The position numbers and the translations under genes were made by a program. A DNA stretch of 64,000 bases from Acidaminococcus fermentans. GTDB lineage: Bacteria; Bacillota; Negativicutes; Acidaminococcales; Acidaminococcaceae. Every line of letters begins with the position of its first letter. The stretch's first letter is position 1. Below the pieces are notes generated by a model, which was not told the DNA's origin, searched no databases, and was given only the letters and a program-made list of their open reading frames with translations. Of the stretch, positions 58,780 to 64,000 are shown piece by piece. The DNA lies in NCBI RefSeq assembly GCF_009696675.1, contig NZ_VULN01000015.1, forward strand, positions 1 to 64,000, read 5' to 3'.

Positions 58780-60078
58780 TCACTCTTCACTTTTATCCTT
58801 CTTCACCGGCCGCACTTCCACGATGATCTCCTGGACCCGGTGCTCATTGGCCTGGGTCACCGTCACGTGGAGGTTCCGGCAGTCGAAGGTATCGCCCTTT
58901 TTGGGAATGGTCTCCAGGGTATCCACCACCCAGCCGCTGATGGAATTGTTCTCCAGGCCGTAATCATCGATATCCAGATCCAGATACTTGAACAGGTCGA
59001 ACAGGTTGGCGTTCTGGGAATTGGAGGAGCAGGAAACCAGGTACCGGTTCTTCCCCAGTTTCCGGAAGGAAGAAACCGCCTTGTCGTGCTCGTCCCAGAT
59101 TTCGCCCACCAGTTCCTCCACAATGTCTTCCGTGGTCACCAGCCCCCGGACGGTGCCGTAGCTGTCCATCACCATGGCCATTTCCACCTTGGCCTCCTGG
59201 AGGGTCTTCAGCACTCGGGAAATCTTGGTGGACTGGTGGACCAGGGCTGCCTTCTTGATCAGCTTCTGCAGGCTGCAGTGGGGGTCCTGGAGATAGGCTG
59301 CCAGGAAATCCTTGGCGTGGAGGATCCCCACAATCTCGCTGTAGTCATCCTTGAATACCGGCAGACGGGAAAAACCGTGGCTGCCAAACAGCTTCAGGGC
59401 TTCTTCGCTGCCTTCCGAAATATCCATGGCCACCATGTCCACCCGGGGCGTCATGATTTCCCGGACCCGGATGTCGCTGAATTCGATGGCGCTTTTGATC
59501 AGCAGGCTGTCCTGCTTGTTGATGCCGCCCCCGTGTTCCACTTCGTCCACCATCAGCAGCAGTTCATCTTCCGTGGCGAACCGGTGGGAAACCTTTTTCC
59601 GCAGGCACCGGTTGAAAAGGTTCTTCATGATCCGGAACAGAAAATTCAAAGGAGCGAACAGCACCACCAGCACACTGAGCAGGCCGGAACAGTCCATGGC
59701 GTATTTTTCCGGGGCATCGCTGGCCACGCTTTTGGGGATGATTTCCCCGAAAATCAGGATCACAATGGTGGTGAACACCGTGGCCAGGGCCAGACCGGAA
59801 GGACCGAAGGCCGCCGTGGAAACCGCCGCCGCCAGGGAAGCGGTGGCAATGTTCACCACGTTGTTCCCGATCAGGATAGTGGACAGGGCGTCGTCAAAAT
59901 GGTCCAGCAGCCGAAGAGCTTTCCGGGCCTTTTTGCTGCCGCTTTTGGCCTGGTTCTTCAGCCGCAGCTTGTTGGACCCGGTAAGAGCCGTCTCTGAAGC
60001 GGAAAAAAAGGCGGACAGGGATATAAACACAATCAGGATCAGCGTCAGGGCTGATGTGGGTATTTGCAGATCATCCAT
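58780..60078 (-). CDS. CNNM/CorC-type membrane protein with CBS domains
   Basis: This 432-residue protein has a DUF21 membrane domain (1-about 190, FFSASETALTGSNKLRLKN, IGNNVVNIATASLAAAV), a CBS pair (about 210-330, REIMTPRVDMVAMD) and a C-terminal transporter-associated domain. Homologues are linked to magnesium or cobalt efflux. Ligand-binding CBS domains suggest nucleotide control. Confidence 0.9.
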   Translation of the reverse strand: MDDLQIPTSALTLILIVFISLSAFFSASETALTGSNKLRLKNQAKSGSKKARKALRLLDHFDDALSTILIGNNVVNIATASLAAAVSTAAFGPSGLALATVFTTIVILIFGEIIPKSVASDAPEKYAMDCSGLLSVLVVLFAPLNFLFRIMKNLFNRCLRKKVSHRFATEDELLLMVDEVEHGGGINKQDSLLIKSAIEFSDIRVREIMTPRVDMVAMDISEGSEEALKLFGSHGFSRLPVFKDDYSEIVGILHAKDFLAAYLQDPHCSLQKLIKKAALVHQSTKISRVLKTLQEAKVEMAMVMDSYGTVRGLVTTEDIVEELVGEIWDEHDKAVSSFRKLGKNRYLVSCSSNSQNANLFDLFKYLDLDIDDYGLENNSISGWVVDTLETIPKKGDTFDCRNLHVTVTQANEHRVQEIIVEVRPVKKDKSEE

Positions 60079-60144
60079 AGTATTACACTTCCTCCGTATA
60101 ATACTGATATTATAGGAGAAAGTATGACAGTGGTCAATGTTCTA

Positions 60145-60153
60145 TGCTATAAT
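60145..60153 (+). promoter_or_regulatory. Extended -10 promoter close to the YgjP-like start codon
   Basis: TGC-TATAAT ends only nine bases before ATG 60163. If used, the mRNA would have almost no leader. Confidence 0.5.
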
Positions 60154-60162
60154 AGGAAAGCT

Positions 60163-60843
60163 ATGGTTGCTGAATCTTTACTGAAAAATGCCCGGATCAT
60201 CCAGTCCTTCCGCCGGAGCATCGGCTTCGAGGTGGTGGAGGACGGCACCCTGGTGCTGCGGGTCCCTTACGGGATCTCCTCCCAGGAACTGCTCCGGATT
60301 GTGGCAAAAAAAGAAAAATGGATTGCCGGGGCCCAGGCCAGGGTCCGCCGGGAACGGGAAGAGCATCACACCCTGCGCCTTCAGGACGGGGAAACTTTCC
60401 TGCTCTTCGGCCGTCCCTGCACCCTCCGTCTCCGGCCCGGAACCGGGTTCTCTTACCGGAAAGAAGAAGGCCTTTTGGAGATGGGGGACCAGGAGACACG
60501 GGAGAACCTGGCCCGGTTCCTGATCGGCCAGCTGCGTCCGGTGCTTGGGGAACTGGTGAGCCGGTATGCCTCCCAGATGGGTCTCAGGCTGCCGGTGGTC
60601 AAATGCAGCCGGGCCAAAAAAAGATGGGGGTACTGTAACTGGAAGGGGGAAATCGGGTTCTCCTGGCCCCTGGTATTCTGCCCCCGGGAAGTCATAGCCT
60701 ATGTGGTGGTCCATGAACTGTGCCACATCCGGAATATGTCCCACAACAAAGCCTTCTGGCAGGCGGTGGCCCAGGTGCTGCCGGATTACCGGGAACGGGA
60801 AAACTGGCTGAAGGTCCACAGAAAGGTCATGAGTACATTATGA
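60163..60843 (+). CDS. YgjP-like (DUF45/M48) metallopeptidase
   Basis: This 226-residue protein has the YgjP fold. The beta-rich N-terminus has RSIGFEVVEDGTLVLRVP. The C-terminus carries CSRAKKRWGYCNWKGEIGFSWPLVFCPREVIAYVVVHELCHI with the zinc-binding HELCH and a third ligand His in SHNKAFW. ATG 60163 fits the family N-terminus; ATG 60124 is an alternative. It overlaps the next gene by ATGA. Substrate unknown. Confidence 0.85.
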   Translation: MVAESLLKNARIIQSFRRSIGFEVVEDGTLVLRVPYGISSQELLRIVAKKEKWIAGAQARVRREREEHHTLRLQDGETFLLFGRPCTLRLRPGTGFSYRKEEGLLEMGDQETRENLARFLIGQLRPVLGELVSRYASQMGLRLPVVKCSRAKKRWGYCNWKGEIGFSWPLVFCPREVIAYVVVHELCHIRNMSHNKAFWQAVAQVLPDYRERENWLKVHRKVMSTL

Positions 60844-61796
60844 GCATCAACAAAAAAATCATCCTTTGTTTCATTGCCCTGGTTGTGGTGGGGACGGTCT
60901 CTCTGACCCTTCTCCACCGGAGTCCCAAATATCAGGAACAGCAGCAGGCCCAGAATGCCCAGACGGTCCATTCCCAGGACACCAAGCTGCCCTATGACTA
61001 TCTGAACAACGTGATCGCCCAGAGCGGTGCCGCCTGTTCTGTGTACTACCATTCCCTGGAAAATGACGATGTATTCTACAACTATTCCGGTAAAATGCCC
61101 GCCGGGGATCTGGCCCGGCTTTATGTGGCCGCCGGGGTCCTCCGGCAGGTGGAAGACGGGGACCTGTCCCTGGACGAAGTGTACACCATCCGGGAAAAAG
61201 ACCGGAAGCCGGCCAGCCCGGTACTGGGGAAAGTCCCTGCGGGCAGCCGGGTCACCATCCGGAACCTACTGGAAGACATGGTGCTCCAGAATGATACCAC
61301 CGCCCTGTACAAGTTGATCTGGATTGCCGGCCGGGAAGACCTGAACCAGTGGCTGTCCAAAGAGGGGTATGCGGATACGGAAATCGGCACCACCCAGCTG
61401 CCCCAGGGAGAAAACAGTCAGGATACCCTGGCTCCCGGGGAAAAACGCCGGCTCAGCTACACCTCTGTCAACGATACAGTGAATCTGCTCACCCGGCTGT
61501 ACCAGGGGAAGGCGGTTTCCCAGAAGCAGGATGCCTACCTGGTGGAACTGCTCCGGAAACAGCCGGACCGGAACCTCCTGGGAGCCCTGCTGCCCAAAAA
61601 GGTGAAGATCGCCGGGGTTCAGTCCGACCAGAATCAGCAGCTGGGCGCCGCAGGAATCGTCTATGCCAAGGAAAAATACGTGCTGGTAGTCATGATGGAC
61701 AAGGCCGTCCGTCCGGAAGAGAGCCGCAAGACCATCAATCAGCTTTCCTCCATTATCTTCAATACCGTCAACGACAAAGAGGTGTTCAAAAAATGA
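60840..61796 (+). CDS. Membrane-anchored class A beta-lactamase-fold protein lacking the catalytic serine
   Basis: This 318-residue protein has an N-terminal membrane anchor (about 7-25). An external domain resembling class A beta-lactamase/serine hydrolases follows. At the Ser-x-x-Lys position the sequence is GDLARLYVAAGVL, with Asp90 and Arg93 replacing Ser and Lys. The SDN motif is QND (150-152). The KTG region reads KIAGVQ. All catalytic residues are thus altered, so it is probably a binding or scaffold pseudoenzyme. It overlaps its neighbours by start/stop codons. Confidence 0.75.
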   Translation: MSINKKIILCFIALVVVGTVSLTLLHRSPKYQEQQQAQNAQTVHSQDTKLPYDYLNNVIAQSGAACSVYYHSLENDDVFYNYSGKMPAGDLARLYVAAGVLRQVEDGDLSLDEVYTIREKDRKPASPVLGKVPAGSRVTIRNLLEDMVLQNDTTALYKLIWIAGREDLNQWLSKEGYADTEIGTTQLPQGENSQDTLAPGEKRRLSYTSVNDTVNLLTRLYQGKAVSQKQDAYLVELLRKQPDRNLLGALLPKKVKIAGVQSDQNQQLGAAGIVYAKEKYVLVVMMDKAVRPEESRKTINQLSSIIFNTVNDKEVFKK

Positions 61797-63193
61797 TGAA
61801 AAAAGTCGATGTAGCAATTATTGGCGGGGGGCCTGCCTCCATTTACGCCGCTTATGAATTTGTCCTGAAATACCCCAAGGCCCAGGTGCTGATCCTGGAA
61901 GAAGGCCATGCCATTGATTTCCGCAGCTGTCCCATTATCGCCGGGAAAGTGGAAAAATGCGTCCGCTGCACCCCCTGCAGCATTATGCGGGGATTCGGGG
62001 GCGCCGGGGCTTTTTCCGACGGCAAGTACAATTTCACCACTGAATTCGGAGGCTGGCTCAGTGATTACATCCCCAAAAAGACCGTGATGGATCTCATCGA
62101 CTACGTGGATGAAATCAACCTGAAGCACGGGGCGCCCGGAGAAGTGTATTCCACCAAGAACTGCAAAATCGGACGGCTGGCCCTGGGCCATGACCTGCAC
62201 CTGCTGAACGCCAAAGTGCGGCACCTGGGTACTGACAACAACCGGAAACTGATGGCCAGCATCTACCGGTTCCTGCTGGATCACGGAATCCAGATCCAGT
62301 GCGACACCCAGGTGGATACCTTCCATCCCTGTGAAGAGGGCTATGAGGTGGTGCTCAAGGACAGCCCGGACACCATCCGGTGCACCTATCTCATCGGGGC
62401 TCCCGGCCGGGCCGGGGCGGAATGGTTCTCCGGCCAGTGCGAAAAGCTGGGGTTGGAACTGACCAACAACCAGGTGGACGTGGGGGTCCGGGTGGAAGTA
62501 CCGGCCGCCGTGTTCCAACACATTACCGACGAAGTGTACGAAGCCAAGCTGGTGTACCGGACCAAAGGGTACGGGGATCGGGTACGGACCTTCTGCATGA
62601 ACCCCAACGGCTATGTGGTGGCAGAAAACACCGACGGCATCGTCACCGTTAACGGCCACAGCTTCAGCGACCCCAAAAAGAACAGCGGCAACACCAACTT
62701 TGCCCTCCTGGTGAGCAACCGGTTCACGGAACCTTTCAAGGAACCCCACCGGTATGGCAAACACATCGCTTCCCTGTCCAACATGCTGGGAGGCGGTGTG
62801 CTGGTCCAGCGGTTCGGGGACCTGATCAAAGGCCGGCGGACCAACGCCCACCGGCTGAGCCAGAGCTTCCTCCGGCCCACCCTCAATGCGGTGCCCGGGG
62901 ATCTGAGCCTGGTGCTGCCCAAACGCCATCTGGACAACATCATCGAAATGATTTACGCCCTGGACAAAGTGGCGCCGGGTACCGCCAACGACGACACCCT
63001 GCTCTACGGGGTGGAAGTGAAGTTCTACAGCGCCCGGCTGGAACTGGATGACCAGCTGGAAACCAAACTGCCCAACTTCTTCGCCATCGGGGACGGGGCC
63101 GGCATCACCCGGGGCCTGAGCCAGGCCAGCGCCAGCGGCGTCTACGTGGCCCGGATCATCGGGGAGAGAATGAAGGGTTCATCAGGCCATTGA
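61793..63193 (+). CDS. FAD-dependent dehydrogenase of the COG2509 type
   Basis: This 466-residue flavoprotein has the FAD-binding motif VAIIGGGPASIYAAYEF. The family Cys motif FRSCPIIAGKVEKCVRCTPC is followed by GFGGAGAFSDGKYNF, and the end FFAIGDGAGITRGLSQASASGVYVARII is typical. The function of this family is not established; the Cys cluster could bind Fe-S or zinc. ATG 61793 overlaps the previous stop codon. It is the last gene of the trio. Confidence 0.87.
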   Translation: MMKKVDVAIIGGGPASIYAAYEFVLKYPKAQVLILEEGHAIDFRSCPIIAGKVEKCVRCTPCSIMRGFGGAGAFSDGKYNFTTEFGGWLSDYIPKKTVMDLIDYVDEINLKHGAPGEVYSTKNCKIGRLALGHDLHLLNAKVRHLGTDNNRKLMASIYRFLLDHGIQIQCDTQVDTFHPCEEGYEVVLKDSPDTIRCTYLIGAPGRAGAEWFSGQCEKLGLELTNNQVDVGVRVEVPAAVFQHITDEVYEAKLVYRTKGYGDRVRTFCMNPNGYVVAENTDGIVTVNGHSFSDPKKNSGNTNFALLVSNRFTEPFKEPHRYGKHIASLSNMLGGGVLVQRFGDLIKGRRTNAHRLSQSFLRPTLNAVPGDLSLVLPKRHLDNIIEMIYALDKVAPGTANDDTLLYGVEVKFYSARLELDDQLETKLPNFFAIGDGAGITRGLSQASASGVYVARIIGERMKGSSGH

Positions 63194-63215
63194 CAATTGA
63201 CTATTGACCATTGAC
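63186..63215 (+). repeat. TGAC heptad repeat (four units)
   Basis: AGGCCAT precedes units TGACAAT, TGACTAT, TGACCAT and TGACGGG; the last runs into the terminator stem. Confidence 0.7.
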
Positions 63216-63241
63216 GGGGTGCTGCGCAGCAGCACCCCATT
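63216..63241. terminator. Terminator between the COG2509 gene and the LytTR gene
   Basis: GGGGTGCTGC-GCA-GCAGCACCCC. It serves the plus-strand trio and the convergent LytTR gene; T-tracts are short. Confidence 0.7.
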
Positions 63242-63944
63242 ATTCTATATTCTGCCTCTTCAAACTCTCCCGCAGCTCCCTGGACCGGTGCTTGGACAGG
63301 GGCAGGACGCTGCCGTTCAGCAGGGTCACTTCACGGCCCCACACATTCCGCACCCACTGGAGATTAAGCACATAGCTCCGGTGGATCCGCATGAAATTGA
63401 ACCGGCCCAGCTGCTTTTCCAGCCCGCCCAGGGTCTCCCGGTACTCATAGTTTCCCAGGGCGGTCACCACCTGGATCCGGGACCCCAGGGCCTTGAAATA
63501 GATCACGTCCTTCAGGGGGAACCGGTGGAGTCCCTGCCAGTTGGAAAAAACAAAGGTATAGCAGCTGTTCCGGCGTTTCCGGATCAGTTCCTGCAGGTCC
63601 CGGTGGAGAATCCGGGGAGGAAAGGGGTGGGGGTAGCACCGGTACAGGGGCACCTCATACCCGGCCAGAGAATCCTGGAAACTGTTGGAAATCAGGGAAA
63701 TGGGCATCTGGGGATCAAAAGAACGGATTTTCCGGGCCAGGGCCAGATTCCGGTGGTCCTGCTGGAAGGGCCCCAACAGCACCAGGTTGTAGCAGCACCC
63801 CTGGCGGCAGTCCCGGAGCAGCGTCTGCTCCCCCAAAAAGGTATGGATGCTCAGGACATCGGATGGATTGGGCAGTTTGAGAATGTTGTCAGTGAGTTGG
63901 GTGAGAATTTGGGGATTGCTGTCACAAATGGCAATGTGGAACAT
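63240..63944 (-). CDS. LytTR-family response regulator with a degenerate receiver
   Basis: This 234-residue protein has a receiver-like N-terminus (1-about 115, MFHIAICDSNPQILTQL) and a LytTR DNA-binding domain (about 130-234, DVIYFKALGSRIQVVTALGNYEYRETL and FMRIHRSYVLNLQWV). The phospho-acceptor Asp position in YNLVLLGPF is Gly58, so classical phosphorylation is unlikely. GGAGG precedes the start. No sensor kinase is adjacent in the window. An IS3-like end lies 24 bp upstream of the start codon. Confidence 0.85.
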   Translation of the reverse strand: MFHIAICDSNPQILTQLTDNILKLPNPSDVLSIHTFLGEQTLLRDCRQGCCYNLVLLGPFQQDHRNLALARKIRSFDPQMPISLISNSFQDSLAGYEVPLYRCYPHPFPPRILHRDLQELIRKRRNSCYTFVFSNWQGLHRFPLKDVIYFKALGSRIQVVTALGNYEYRETLGGLEKQLGRFNFMRIHRSYVLNLQWVRNVWGREVTLLNGSVLPLSKHRSRELRESLKRQNIE

Positions 63945-63968
63945 GATGGGGCCTCCGTTCTTGAAAAT

Positions 63969-64000
63969 TGTAAAAAAGTAGACACTTGTACAGTATAACA
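63969..64000. mobile_element. Probable left end of an IS3-family element at the window edge
   Basis: The segment begins TGTAAAAAAGTAGACACTTG, resembling terminal repeats of IS3/IS150-type elements. It shares TGT-start and TAGACAC with the reverse complement of the repeat at 97-129. The transposase genes would lie beyond base 64000. Confidence 0.5.

Noticed and set aside
1-64000. The window as a composite transposon bounded by IS3-type elements
   Set aside because: The intervening 64 kb holds core housekeeping genes and the two IS ends differ in sequence. Coincidental insertions are simpler.
1-64000. tRNA or rRNA genes
   Set aside because: I looked for GTTCRANNC T-loop motifs with matching acceptor stems and for conserved rRNA segments and saw none. 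A covariance search would be needed to exclude them fully.

Overview
The window is bacterial, GC-rich (coding regions roughly 58-60% by eye) and densely coded. It has strong AGGAGG-type ribosome binding sites, consensus sigma-70 promoters and classical intrinsic terminators. The gene set fits an anaerobic Negativicute of the Acidaminococcus type: flavodiiron protein, rubredoxin, two acyl-CoA dehydrogenases, PEP carboxykinase, FeoAB, an oxygen-defence and flavodoxin cluster, and peptide/glutamate-handling genes. The genus is inferred from gene content; there is no rRNA gene here to confirm it. I saw no tRNA, rRNA, CRISPR array or prophage.

Layout. 1-129 is the tail of an IS3-family element (transposase C-terminus plus terminal repeat). 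162-5139 holds a MurJ/SpoVB-like flippase, mazG, HU, a DivIC/FtsB-like protein, Mrp and a secreted unknown protein. 5199-13019 is an eight-gene aromatic amino acid operon (aroF-tyrA-aroB-aroA-aroC-pheA-aroE-aroK). Its leader appears to encode a 41-residue Phe/Tyr-rich attenuator peptide followed by a terminator. 13044-18256 has an MscS channel, glycerate kinase, and an amidohydrolase with two small membrane proteins. 18514-29357 holds a copper ATPase, an S1-domain protein, tilS-hpt-ftsH, birA-bioY, coaX (long structured leader) and dusB. 29393-35474 has a secreted serine hydrolase, then a PepV dipeptidase (leader with terminator/antiterminator potential), an L-Ala-D/L-Glu epimerase and a DUF819 permease that together look like murein-peptide salvage.

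35675-44493 carries a long-form glutamine synthetase, a 3D-domain cell-wall protein, a thioesterase, an acyl-CoA dehydrogenase, pckA, and the tRNA t6A operon tsaE-tsaB-rimI-tsaD. 44530-47665 (minus) is a two-gene unit: a fusion of acyl-CoA dehydrogenase, EtfA FAD domain and rubredoxin, then the flavodiiron protein FprA. This is an apparent path from acyl-CoA electrons to oxygen. 47804-52572 is a LysR regulator divergent from a cupin/CMD/flavodoxin/SGNH/lipoprotein-flavodoxin cluster. 52609-55650 is the Feo iron system with a repeated candidate operator. 55695-63193 holds DUF368, map, nitroreductase, an isochorismatase-fold enzyme, a CBS-domain protein, and a coupled trio (YgjP-like protease, dead beta-lactamase-fold protein, COG2509 flavoprotein). 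63240-63944 is a LytTR regulator with a degenerate receiver, and a second IS3-like end lies 24 bp upstream of its start.

Two dispersed intergenic families run through the window. One is a composite repeat built from 7-bp TGACNRY units preceded by CGGCC and often by a small hairpin. The other is a set of terminators that reuse nearly the same stem (GGGGCTGTTGC...GCAACAGCCCC) at unrelated loci.
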